From M3007 sp044347755 (lineage in GTDB: Bacteria; Bacteroidota; Bacteroidia; Chitinophagales; Saprospiraceae): DNA of 64,000 nt. The stretch is taken from contig JBIKUE010000008.1 of assembly GCA_044347755.1 (NCBI GenBank), positions 1-64,000 on the forward strand. Direction: 5' to 3'. The notes under the pieces are model-generated. The model was not told where the DNA came from. It saw nothing but the letters and a program-made list of their open reading frames with translations, and searched no databases. This document shows, piece by piece, positions 53,658 to 62,277 of the stretch. Every line of letters starts with the position of its first letter. Position 1 is the stretch's first letter. The position numbers were made by a program, and so were the translations under genes.

Positions 53658-54524
53658 TTATTTTTTCAGCATACTAACCACCAGTTCCGCAGCAGCGGCG
53701 CCGGAATTCTGCTGTTGGCCGGTAATCAGGTTGCCATCAGCAATAGCATAGCTGGAGAAGGGAGCGGCTGTTTTAAAGGTCGTGCCGGCAATTTTCTTTG
53801 CTTCTGTTTCAATACGGTAGGGTTGAATTTTCATACCAACCGCCTGATCTGCAAACTCTTCCTCGGCATCAGCGAATCCGGTCCAGGTTTTGCCTTTTAC
53901 GATCAACTCGCCGTTGGATTTTTTAGCGTCGAGCAGCAGGGTAGTAGAATGGCATACGGCCGCTGAAGGTTTACCGCTTTCGTAAAAGGTGGCAAAAAGC
54001 TTTTCCAGATCAAGATTGTTTTTGAAAGTGTACATCGGGCCCTGTCCGCCTACCAGGAAAATGGCATCATATTCAGCCGGATTTACCTGTGTCAGTTTTT
54101 TGGTGTTTTCCAGCATGTCGTTGAACCATTTCTGCTGCATGTAACCAAGCGAAATGATATCGTGCGCCGAATATCCGCTGGCATCTGTGGGGTTTGAATA
54201 GCCGTCCATCATTAGTTTGCCGCCTTCCGTGCTCGCCAGGGTTACCTCATATCCGGCTTCCTGAAAAACGCGCAGCGGGTGGGTCAGTTCAGCCGCCCAA
54301 AAGCCAATCGGCCAGCCGGTTTGCTTGGAGGTGGAGGGAGAGCTGGCTACCATCAGGATCTTGCCTTTAGCTGGTGCGCCATGGAAATGAACATAGGATT
54401 GAATCTCTTTTACAGCACTCATGGTAGAAGTTTTTTGATTTGTAGATTTGGTTTGTTGCGCCTGGCCCACCGCTGCAAGACAAAGCATTGGAAGGGCAAG
54501 CCATTGGCTAAGCCTCAGTTTCAT
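53658..54524 (-). CDS. DJ-1/PfpI-family protein (Hsp31/glyoxalase III-like), exported
   Basis: ATG 54524 gives 288 residues with a signal peptide (LALPMLCLAAVGQAQ). The DJ-1/PfpI fold shows the acidic Glu79 in GFWAAELTHPL, the FLVGGQGPMYTF strand-turn and the nucleophile elbow AAVCHSTT with Cys191 and His192. The family includes chaperones, deglycases and glyoxalase III enzymes; Hsp31-type members carry the GFWxxEL segment, as here. It is divergent from an HxlR regulator, a common pairing with oxidative or electrophile stress, and it is probably that regulator's target. Confidence 0.87.
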   Translation of the reverse strand: MKLRLSQWLALPMLCLAAVGQAQQTKSTNQKTSTMSAVKEIQSYVHFHGAPAKGKILMVASSPSTSKQTGWPIGFWAAELTHPLRVFQEAGYEVTLASTEGGKLMMDGYSNPTDASGYSAHDIISLGYMQQKWFNDMLENTKKLTQVNPAEYDAIFLVGGQGPMYTFKNNLDLEKLFATFYESGKPSAAVCHSTTLLLDAKKSNGELIVKGKTWTGFADAEEEFADQAVGMKIQPYRIETEAKKIAGTTFKTAAPFSSYAIADGNLITGQQQNSGAAAAELVVSMLKK

Positions 54525-54587
54525 GTATGAATAATTTTTTGTTGAAAATGATGGTACAAACCTACGGGCATTACCTACATTTGCGAA

Positions 54588-54612
54588 TATACTGACCAAA
54601 AAGTATAATACT
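54588..54612. promoter_or_regulatory. Candidate HxlR operator (overlapping palindromes)
   Basis: TATACT at 54588-54593 is the inverse of AGTATA at 54602-54607 (8-base spacer), and AGTATAATACT at 54602-54612 is itself a perfect 11-bp palindrome. A further AGTATA lies at 54625-54630. These sit between the divergent DJ-1 and HxlR start codons, the position and TACT-type half-sites expected for an HxlR/YodB-like operator. Confidence 0.5.
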
Positions 54613-54654
54613 AACCTTTTTGAAAGTATATTGATAATCAAATATTTAAATCCA

Positions 54655-54981
54655 ATGCCAGATTTTATTTACAAGGGAAAAGTCTATTATAATCCGGTTC
54701 AACTCGTCATGGAGCAGATTGGAGGGGTCTGGAAAATGCCCATTCTTTGGCGCCTGAAGGATCAGACCATGCGGTATAGCGAGTTGCGGCGCATACCCCA
54801 TATTTCCGATAAAATGCTGACTTCCCAATTAAGAGAGCTGGAAGCTGATGGCTATGTACACCGTGAGGTGTTTGCGGTAGTACCGCCCCGAACGGAATAT
54901 TCGCTCACCGAAAGGGGCCGTGCGGTCATTCCACTCATTGAGCAAATTCGGGAATATGGACTGAAATTACTGGAGGAGTAG
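54655..54981 (+). CDS. HxlR-family winged-helix regulator
   Basis: ATG 54655 gives 108 residues. The family signature is clear: GGVWKMPILWRLKDQTMRYSEL, ISDKMLTSQLRELEADGYVHREV and PRTEYSLTERGRAVIPLIEQI (parts of one winged helix). It does not have the N-terminal Cys that some HxlR sensors use for thiol sensing, so its effector is unclear. It is divergent from the exported DJ-1-type protein and probably controls both genes through the palindromes between them. Confidence 0.92.
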   Translation: MPDFIYKGKVYYNPVQLVMEQIGGVWKMPILWRLKDQTMRYSELRRIPHISDKMLTSQLRELEADGYVHREVFAVVPPRTEYSLTERGRAVIPLIEQIREYGLKLLEE

Positions 54982-55060
54982 TCTGTGTTCCGAGGAAAAT
55001 TTGGTATTGAGTCGAAAAAACCTTATTATTGTATAAGTTTATAATTAACTCAATCAACCA

Positions 55061-55438
55061 ATGCAAGAAAACGAACTCTCCTATTTAATCCGGGGAGCGA
55101 TTATGAGGGTATATAACACCCTTGGACCCGGCATTTTTGAAAGTGCTTATGAAGCAGCACTCATCCATGAACTTCGTGCATTGAATCTTCAGGTAGAATC
55201 TCAAGTAGCTGTACCCCTGGTGTATGAATCTGTCAGGATGGAGGTAGGCTATCGATTGGATATCCTTGTTGAAAACCTGGTGATCATTGAAGTAAAATCA
55301 GTAGAACGTTTGTTGGAAGTGCATCACAAACAACTACTCACCTACCTTAAGTTGTCCGGATTGAAACTGGGGATTCTGGTGAATTTCAATTCAGAGGATA
55401 TAAGTAAGAGTATTTTTAGGAAAGTGAATGGATTGTGA
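55061..55438 (+). CDS. GxxExxY-family protein (PD-(D/E)XK-like)
   Basis: 125 residues with the namesake motif GIFESAY (Gly24, Glu27, Tyr30) and the nuclease-like core YRLDILVENLVIIEVKS with Asp67, Glu77 and Lys79, as in the PD-(D/E)XK_3 grouping. The family is widespread, short and of unknown function, often found next to repeats or variable regions. Here its stop codon lies directly against the 146-bp tandem array, with 5 bases between. A role in repeat biology is speculation. Confidence 0.88.
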   Translation: MQENELSYLIRGAIMRVYNTLGPGIFESAYEAALIHELRALNLQVESQVAVPLVYESVRMEVGYRLDILVENLVIIEVKSVERLLEVHHKQLLTYLKLSGLKLGILVNFNSEDISKSIFRKVNGL

Positions 55439-55443
55439 GGTTG

Positions 55444-56247
55444 TCCCGCAGAGTTTGTTTTCCCGCGGAGTTAGGTTTCCCGCAGATTTACGCAGATGGT
55501 CCGCAGATTTCGCAGAGGGCGTTCGGCTTGATATTGCGAAGGGAATTATTGGAAACAACGGTGTGCTTCCCTTTAACACTTCGAAATACCCAGCCGAACG
55601 TCTTCTGCGAAATCTGCGGACCATCTGCGTAAATCTGCGGGAAACCCAACTCCGCGGGAAACCCATCTTTATTTCCTTTTTGTCAAAGAAATTATTAAAA
55701 ACAACGGTGTACTTTCCTTAAATCCCACGCAATACCCAGCCGAACGTCTTCTGCGAAATCTGCGGTCCATCTGCGTAAATCTGCGGGAAACCTAACTCTG
55801 CGGGAAACCCATCTTTATTTCCTTTTTGTCAAAGAAATTATTAAAAACAACGGTGTACTTTCCTTAAATCCCACGAAATACCCAGCCGAATGTCTTCTGC
55901 GAAATCTGCGGACCATCTGCGTAAATCTGCGGGAAACCCAACTCCGCGGGAAACCCATCTTTATTTCCTTTTTGTCAGAGAAACAATTAAAAACAACGGT
56001 GTACTTTCCTTAAATCCCACGAAATACCCAGCCGAACGTCTTCTGCGAAATCTGCGGTCCATCTGCGTAAATCTGCGGGAAACCTAACTCTGCGGGAAAC
56101 CCATCTTTATTTCCTTTTTGTCAGAGAAATTATTAAAAACAACGGTGTACTTTCCTTAAATCCCACGCAATACCCAGCCGAACGTCTTCTGCGAAATCTG
56201 CGGACCATCTGCGTAAATCTGCGGGAAACCCAACCCTGCGGGAAACC
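55444..56247. repeat. 146-bp tandem array built from a hairpin repeat (5 units)
   Basis: The first 210 bases are a complete hairpin repeat (left arm 55444-55535, right arm about 55590-55660). The right half then recurs: the word ACAACGGTGT starts at 55555, 55701, 55847, 55993 and 56139, an exact 146-base step each time. Units alternate between two variants: CGGACC with AACTCC (units 1, 3) and CGGTCC with AACTCT (units 2, 4); unit 5 returns to CGGACC. It is not coding: open frames inside are read-through of the repeat. Confidence 0.92.
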
Positions 56248-56343
56248 CCCTCCCCCTGACACAGATCAACCCACCCCCTGAGCCAAATCATAGCCGCCCC
56301 TTAAAATTCCCCGGACTTTCGGGCTTTCAAACGTTACCGGCTT

Positions 56344-57963
56344 ATGATGCATCAGGATCTTACTCCGCCCTCCGATCTGCGCGCGCATGCAGAAGGTACA
56401 GGCGCTTTGCGCACTAAAATTCCGGTATATGCGGATTTTTTACCCCCTTGCAACAACTCCTGCCCGGCGGGGGAAAACATACAGGCCTGGCTCTCCTTTG
56501 CTCAGGAAGGCCGCTACCGCGAGGCCTGGGAGAAACTTGTAGAAGAAAACCCGCTGCCTGCGGTGCATGGCAGGGTATGCTATCACCCCTGCGAGGATCA
56601 TTGCAACCGGGCACACATTGATACTACCGTAAGTATCCATGCCATTGAACGTTTTTTAGGGGATCTGGCCTTGCAGGAAGGCTGGCAAATACCCTTGCCC
56701 AATCAGCTAAGTGGCAAAAAAGTGCTCGTCGTAGGTGGCGGCCCCAGTGGCATTTCTGCAGCGTATCATCTGCGCCGCGCCGGACATGAAGTGGAAATTT
56801 GCGAAGCCGGTCCGGTACTGGGTGGTATGATGCATTTCGGAATACCGCCATATCGACTTCCCCGACAAGTGTTGGATGCAGAAATCAACAGGATCCTGCA
56901 CATGGGAGTTCGAGTGCGCCTGAACACACGCGTGAACGATCTCATGCAGGAAAAGCAGGCCGGCCAATTTGATGCCGTGTTCATTGCCATCGGCGCGCAC
57001 TTGTCCAAAAAAGTGGACATCCCCGCCCGGGATGCCGGACAAATTCTGGATGCACTGACCTTCCTGAAAGATACAGAAGCCGGCAATGCGCCCAAACTGG
57101 GCCGGAAGGTAGCCGTTTACGGCGGTGGCAATACGGCTATGGATGCTGCCCGGGTAGCCATCCGACTCGGATACGAGCCTATGATCATTTACCGACGCGA
57201 TCGCGATCACATGCCAGCCCACGCATTTGAGGCAGACGAGGCACTGGCAGAAGGGGTAAAAATCAACTGGCTGCGCAGTATCAAAGAAGTGGAAGGAAAT
57301 TCCATCAAAGTTGAAATCATGCGTGTCAATGAGGACGGCAAACCAGAAGGTACCGGTGAATACGAAATCCTCGAGGCGGACTCGCTCATTCTGGCATTGG
57401 GCCAGGAAACCGATACCGCCTTCCTGAAGAACGTGCCGGGTATGCAGTTAGATAGAGACGGCAGTGTCAAAGTTGGCCCGGATATGATGACCGGCGCCGA
57501 GGGTATATTTGCCGGAGGCGATATGGTGCCCAGCGAACGCACCGTCACCACAGCAGTGGGGCACGGGAAAAAAGCGGCCCGATTTATCAATGCCTGGCTC
57601 AGGGGGGAGCGCTACCAAAAACCGGAAAAGCATCCCCTCGCAGGATATGAACGCCTGCATATCTGGTATCAAACCCACGCCCCCAAACAGCAACAATCAG
57701 AAGCCGATCAGGCGATCCGTGTGCAGGATTTCCGGGAAGTACTCGGCGGATTGACCGAAAAAGAAGCCCGCTACGAAGCACAACGCTGCCTTTCCTGCGG
57801 CAACTGTTTCGAATGCGATGGCTGCTACGGCGCCTGCCCGGAAGATGCCGTGATCAAACTCGGAAAAGGCAATCGCTACCAGTTCGACTACGACCGCTGC
57901 ACCGGATGCGCCGTTTGTTACGAACAATGCCCCTGCCACGCCATCGAGATGACATCTGTGTAA
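56344..57963 (+). CDS. GltD-like NAD(P)H oxidoreductase with C-terminal 4Fe-4S domain
   Basis: 539 residues. An N-terminal Cys-rich Fe-S region (CNNSCPAGENIQAW, CYHPCEDHCNR) as in the glutamate synthase small subunit leads to an FAD site (VVGGGPSGISAAYH near 130), a second dinucleotide site (VYGGGNTAMDAARVA near 262) and FAGGD near the end of the flavin fold. A C-terminal ferredoxin-like domain has CLSCGNCFECDGCYGACP and CTGCAVCYEQCPCHAIEM. No glutamate synthase large subunit is nearby; instead the PFOR gene follows by 67 bases. It probably transfers electrons between NAD(P)H and ferredoxin. The first Met pair at 56344/56347 leaves the start ambiguous. Confidence 0.88.
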   Translation: MMHQDLTPPSDLRAHAEGTGALRTKIPVYADFLPPCNNSCPAGENIQAWLSFAQEGRYREAWEKLVEENPLPAVHGRVCYHPCEDHCNRAHIDTTVSIHAIERFLGDLALQEGWQIPLPNQLSGKKVLVVGGGPSGISAAYHLRRAGHEVEICEAGPVLGGMMHFGIPPYRLPRQVLDAEINRILHMGVRVRLNTRVNDLMQEKQAGQFDAVFIAIGAHLSKKVDIPARDAGQILDALTFLKDTEAGNAPKLGRKVAVYGGGNTAMDAARVAIRLGYEPMIIYRRDRDHMPAHAFEADEALAEGVKINWLRSIKEVEGNSIKVEIMRVNEDGKPEGTGEYEILEADSLILALGQETDTAFLKNVPGMQLDRDGSVKVGPDMMTGAEGIFAGGDMVPSERTVTTAVGHGKKAARFINAWLRGERYQKPEKHPLAGYERLHIWYQTHAPKQQQSEADQAIRVQDFREVLGGLTEKEARYEAQRCLSCGNCFECDGCYGACPEDAVIKLGKGNRYQFDYDRCTGCAVCYEQCPCHAIEMTSV

Positions 57964-58030
57964 AATCTGTGCAAAAAATCTGCGTAGAATCTGTGCGAAA
58001 TACATCCGCGCGAAAAAAACATCAGCGATC

Positions 58031-61000
58031 ATGTCAAAACCATCCAAGAAAGTCACCATAGACGGCAATGAAGCCACGGCATACATTGCCTATCGGGTCA
58101 ATGAGGTTTGCGCCATTTACCCCATCACACCCTCCTCCGCCATGGCCGAGCTGGCTGATGAGTGGACCTCCAAAAAAGTTAAAAACATCTGGGGCCACGT
58201 GCCGGAGGTAATCGAAATGCAAAGCGAGGGGGGCGCGGCCGGTGCGGTGCACGGCTCGCTGCAAACAGGCGCCCTCACCACCACTTTTACAGCCTCTCAG
58301 GGCTTGATGCTCATGCTCCCCAACATGTACAAGATCGCCGGGGAACTCACTAGTGCCGTCTTTCACGTAGCCGCACGGTCCCTGGCAGCACAGGCATTGT
58401 CCATCTTCGGAGATCACAGCGATGTGATGGCGGCTCGTACCACTGGTTTCGCCATGCTGGCATCAGGATCAGTGCAGGAGGCACATGATGGTGCATTGAT
58501 TGCACAGGCAGCCACTTTAAAAGCCCGCTTGCCCTTCATCCACTTTTTCGATGGCTTCAGAACTTCACACGAAGTCAATAAAATAGATCTGATCCCGGAC
58601 GAAACCATTCTGGCTATGATTGACGAGCAGGATGTAATAGCCCACCGCCGGCGGGCGCTGAGTCCGGACCGGCCTGTAGTGCGCGGTACGGCCCAAAATC
58701 CGGATGTGTATTTCCAGGGAAGGGAAAGTGCCAACCCTTTCTACCATGCTACTCCGGAACTGGTTCAAGCAGCCATGGATCGTTTCGCCCGGCTCACAGG
58801 ACGGCAATATCGCCTGTTTGATTACCACGGCGCACCCGACGCGGAACGGGTGTTGATTCTTATGGGCTCCGGCGCTGAAACAGCCCAGGAAACTTCTGAC
58901 TACCTGAACAGCCAGGGCGAAAAAACCGGTGTACTGCAGGTACGTCTTTACCGCCCGTTCTCGGTGGGGCATTTGCTGGATGCACTGCCGAAAACTGCAC
59001 AAAAAATTGCCGTTCTCGATCGTTGTAAAGAACCAGGTGCAGCCGGTGAGCCTCTGTATCAGGATGTGGTGACAGCCTTTATGGAAGGCTACAGTCAGGG
59101 CATCTGGCCTGCTATGCCCAAAGTGGTAGGCGGGCGCTATGGGTTATCAAGTAAGGAATTTACGCCTGGCATGGCCAAAGCAGTGTTTGATGCGCTGAAA
59201 AACGAGCATCCGCGAAATCACTTTACCATTGGTATCCATGATGATGTGACGCATACCAGCTTGCCATGGGAATACCTGGAACTTCGGGATGACTCCCTCA
59301 CCGAAGCCATGTTCTTTGCCCTGGGCGCCGATGGTACCGTGGGCGCCAATAAAAACAGTATCAAGATCATTGGCGAGAATACGGACCTGCATGCACAAGG
59401 CTACTTTGTGTATGATTCCAAAAAATCGGGCTCACAGACCGTATCGCATCTGCGGTTCGGCAAACATCCCATACGCGCGCCATACCTGATTCGCGAAGCA
59501 GGATTTGTAGCCTGCCATAAATTCAATTTCATCCACAAAACGGATATGCTCCGTTTCGCCAAACCCGGCGGTGTTTTTCTGCTGAACAGTCCTTACAGCA
59601 AAGAGGATGTATGGGCTCAACTGCCTGCGCCGGTACAACAAGCTATTCGCAATAAAGGCCTGAAGTTTTATGTCATAGACGCCTCCTCGGTTGCAGAAGA
59701 AACCGGCATGGGCAACCGCATCAACACCATCATGCAGGTGTGTTTTTTTGCTCTTTCCGGGGTGTTGCCACGAGAGGAAGCCATCGCCGCCATTAAAAAG
59801 GCCATCGAAAAAACCTATCAAAAGAAGGGTGAACAAGTGGTGCAGCAGAATTTCCAGGCCGTGGATGCCACCCTGGAACATCTGTACGAAGTGACCCACA
59901 TGCCGCTTATGGAACGCCAGCCGGATTACCCGCCCGTGGTGCCGGCAGAAGCGCCGGCCTTTGTCCGCGAGGTTACGGCCATGATGATGGAAGGCCGTGG
60001 CGATGAACTGCCAGTGAGTGCCATGCCGGTAGATGGCACCTACCCGAGCGGCACCACCCAATGGGAAAAACGCAATATTTCCGACGACATACCGGTATGG
60101 GAGCCGGACTTGTGTATCCAGTGCGGCAACTGCAGTTTCGTTTGCCCGCACAGTGTGATCCGTTCCAAATTTTACCACGAAAACCTCCTGGAAAACGCAC
60201 CGGCGGGTTTTGCAGCTGCGCCCATCAATGCACGCGGATTCCCGGAAACCCGCTACACCCTGCAAGTGTACCTGGAGGATTGCACCGGCTGCAACCTTTG
60301 TGTGGAGGTTTGTCCGGTACAGGACCCTGCCGATGCGAAGCGCAAAGCCATCAACATGGCCGACAAAGCGCCGTATCTGGAACAGGGTAAAGAGCACATC
60401 CGTTTCTTTGAAACCATTCCTTACAATGACCGCAGTGCACTTGATTTTTCACTGGTGCGTGGAGCCCAATTTCTGGAGCCATTATTTGAATTCTCCGGCG
60501 CTTGCGCAGGCTGCGGCGAAACACCTTACTTGCGGGTGCTGTCGCAACTATTCGGCGACCGCCTGATTGTGGCCAATGCTACCGGTTGTTCGTCCATTTT
60601 CGGAGGAAATTTACCCACCACGCCCTGGACCAAAAACGCAGAAGGCAGAGGCCCGGCCTGGTCGAACTCCCTGTTTGAAGACAATGCAGAGTTTGGACTG
60701 GGCATGCGAATTTCAGTAGACAAGCACGTTGATATGGTAGAAGAGTTGCTCCGCCGCCTTTCCGGCGAACTGGATCCAGAACTGGTAGAGGGATTGCTGA
60801 ATGCCCTACAAACCACCGAAACCGAAATTGCGCTGCAGCGTGCACGGGTAGAAAAACTGAATGCCGCACTGGATAAAAGCAAACACCCGGACGCCGTCCA
60901 TTTGCGCTCCATTTCCGAATATTTCGTGCGCCGCAGCGTATGGTTGGTGGGCGGCGATGGCTGGGCGTATGATATCGGCTCCGGCGGTCTGGATCACGCC

Positions 61001-61603
61001 CTTGCCAGCGGCAAAAACATCAATGTGCTGGTGCTGGATACCGAGGTGTATTCCAATACCGGCGGACAAATGTCGAAAGCTACCCCAACGGCTGCCACGG
61101 CCAAATTTGCGGCTGCCGGCAAGCGGGTAGGGAAAAAAGACCTGGCTATGCAAGCCATTTCCTATGGTAATGTATACGTGGCACAGATCGCCATGGGCGC
61201 CAACCCGCAACAAACCCTGTTGGCTATGCGCGAAGCAGAGGCTTATCCGGGGCCGTCGCTGATCCTGGCATACTCGCACTGTATAGCACACGGCATTGAT
61301 ATGGAAAAAGGACTGGACCAGCAACATCGGGCCGTGGCCTCCGGCTATTGGCCCCTTATTCGGTACAATCCGGTGTTGCGCCAAGCCAATCGGAATCCGT
61401 TTGTGCTGGATTCCCTGCGTCCAACGATATCGCTCAAGGATTATGCCTATCAGGAACTGCGCTACACCGATCTGCAGCGCAGCAATCCGGAAGAAGCTGA
61501 AACGCTCATTCAACTGGCCCAAACCATTGCCGATCTGCGATGGCAGAATTATGAGAATATGGCCGGATGGAAGGCGGAAGCGTTTGTGCCGGTAAGTGAG
61601 TAA
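58031..61603 (+). CDS. nifJ: Pyruvate:ferredoxin (flavodoxin) oxidoreductase
   Basis: 1190 residues, the full single-chain form. The N-terminal ITPSSAMAELADEW segment contacts thiamine diphosphate and pyruvate. Two 4Fe-4S clusters lie near 694 (CIQCGNCSFVCPHSV) and 751 (CTGCNLCVEVCPVQDP), the Cys pair CAGCGETPY near 826 belongs to the proximal cluster, and the TPP site GGDGWAYDIGSGGLDHAL is near 975, followed by NVLVLDTEVYSNTGGQ. All expected cofactor sites are present. It oxidises pyruvate to acetyl-CoA and CO2 and reduces ferredoxin. It follows the GltD-like oxidoreductase and is closed by a terminator hairpin. Confidence 0.96.
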   Translation: MSKPSKKVTIDGNEATAYIAYRVNEVCAIYPITPSSAMAELADEWTSKKVKNIWGHVPEVIEMQSEGGAAGAVHGSLQTGALTTTFTASQGLMLMLPNMYKIAGELTSAVFHVAARSLAAQALSIFGDHSDVMAARTTGFAMLASGSVQEAHDGALIAQAATLKARLPFIHFFDGFRTSHEVNKIDLIPDETILAMIDEQDVIAHRRRALSPDRPVVRGTAQNPDVYFQGRESANPFYHATPELVQAAMDRFARLTGRQYRLFDYHGAPDAERVLILMGSGAETAQETSDYLNSQGEKTGVLQVRLYRPFSVGHLLDALPKTAQKIAVLDRCKEPGAAGEPLYQDVVTAFMEGYSQGIWPAMPKVVGGRYGLSSKEFTPGMAKAVFDALKNEHPRNHFTIGIHDDVTHTSLPWEYLELRDDSLTEAMFFALGADGTVGANKNSIKIIGENTDLHAQGYFVYDSKKSGSQTVSHLRFGKHPIRAPYLIREAGFVACHKFNFIHKTDMLRFAKPGGVFLLNSPYSKEDVWAQLPAPVQQAIRNKGLKFYVIDASSVAEETGMGNRINTIMQVCFFALSGVLPREEAIAAIKKAIEKTYQKKGEQVVQQNFQAVDATLEHLYEVTHMPLMERQPDYPPVVPAEAPAFVREVTAMMMEGRGDELPVSAMPVDGTYPSGTTQWEKRNISDDIPVWEPDLCIQCGNCSFVCPHSVIRSKFYHENLLENAPAGFAAAPINARGFPETRYTLQVYLEDCTGCNLCVEVCPVQDPADAKRKAINMADKAPYLEQGKEHIRFFETIPYNDRSALDFSLVRGAQFLEPLFEFSGACAGCGETPYLRVLSQLFGDRLIVANATGCSSIFGGNLPTTPWTKNAEGRGPAWSNSLFEDNAEFGLGMRISVDKHVDMVEELLRRLSGELDPELVEGLLNALQTTETEIALQRARVEKLNAALDKSKHPDAVHLRSISEYFVRRSVWLVGGDGWAYDIGSGGLDHALASGKNINVLVLDTEVYSNTGGQMSKATPTAATAKFAAAGKRVGKKDLAMQAISYGNVYVAQIAMGANPQQTLLAMREAEAYPGPSLILAYSHCIAHGIDMEKGLDQQHRAVASGYWPLIRYNPVLRQANRNPFVLDSLRPTISLKDYAYQELRYTDLQRSNPEEAETLIQLAQTIADLRWQNYENMAGWKAEAFVPVSE

Positions 61604-61612
61604 GTATGTGCG

Positions 61613-61649
61613 TGCGGAGGTGCATATTGATTTTCAATGCACCTCCGCA
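61613..61649. terminator. Strong hairpin between convergent genes
   Basis: TGCGGAGGTGCAT at 61613-61625 pairs perfectly over 13 bases with ATGCACCTCCGCA at 61637-61649, with an 11-base loop. It lies 9 bases after the PFOR stop and 11 bases before the stop of the convergent lipoprotein gene, so it can end transcripts from both sides. Confidence 0.75.
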
Positions 61650-61660
61650 GCAAACAAGGA

Positions 61661-62209
61661 TTATTTCTTATTTCGTTGACGTTTGACCATGTTTTCCCGG
61701 ACCGTTTTCATAGAGATCTGACGGGTAGATTTGTTGTCTGCTTCTATAAAGTCGATGGTCTCCAGTTTCGCATTAAATGGAACATAAACCTCAATCCACC
61801 CATTTTTTATTGGTCCGGATTGGCTGCCGCCGTCATCGCAGGAGCGGAAATTGAAGACGTTATCAGGATAAACAGTTCCCAGAATCCTGCCGTTTGCATC
61901 TTTGGCTTCTATACGGAAATCACTGTTTTTGACCCCGGGGTTCAATTTGCCATACACTACGGATGCCGCAATGCTATCGGTGACCATATTGCCATCTGCC
62001 AGATAAATCCGGAACGCAATGAAAGAGTCTTTTGGCGCAGTGCCGCCAGGTAATTGAGCCGTATCAAAAGGTCTGGTGTTTTTTTCTACTTGATCGATCT
62101 CTGTAAAATTAACACCAGTGTCGTCTTGTTTCGAAGTTTTAGATTGCTTGCAGGATGCCACTGCGAGCCCAAGAAGGATGGCACAAAGCAGGAATGATAT
62201 ATGTTTCAT
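61661..62209 (-). CDS. Hypothetical lipoprotein
   Basis: 182 residues with a lipoprotein signal (LGLAVASCKQ, Cys20). The mature part begins with a Lys/Ser/Asp-rich linker and then shows alternating strands (DSFIAFRIYLADGNMVTDSIAASVVYG, partly quoted) and a Cys in FRSCDDGGSQSG, ending with basic residues VKRQRNKK. No known family is recognised. It is downstream of the M64 peptidase gene on the same strand, 68 bases away. Confidence 0.65.
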   Translation of the reverse strand: MKHISFLLCAILLGLAVASCKQSKTSKQDDTGVNFTEIDQVEKNTRPFDTAQLPGGTAPKDSFIAFRIYLADGNMVTDSIAASVVYGKLNPGVKNSDFRIEAKDANGRILGTVYPDNVFNFRSCDDGGSQSGPIKNGWIEVYVPFNAKLETIDFIEADNKSTRQISMKTVRENMVKRQRNKK

Positions 62210-62277
62210 GTTGTTGAAGTTAGGTTGAAATGAATTTGGGACATAGAAGATGCTTGAAACAACGCGTTTCCATAAAA

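Noticed and set aside
55428..56087. Several short open frames inside the tandem array
   Set aside because: They repeat the same translated words (LRKSAGN, ICVNLRET) in several frames because the DNA repeats. They lack start signals and family similarity.
55444..56247. CRISPR array
   Set aside because: The repeats are 146 bp in period with no unique spacers: the whole unit recurs, including the part between palindromes. No cas gene is nearby.
59432..60397. 321-codon minus-strand frame within nifJ
   Set aside because: It is antisense to the PFOR cofactor domains; its His- and Arg-rich composition is typical of shadow frames.
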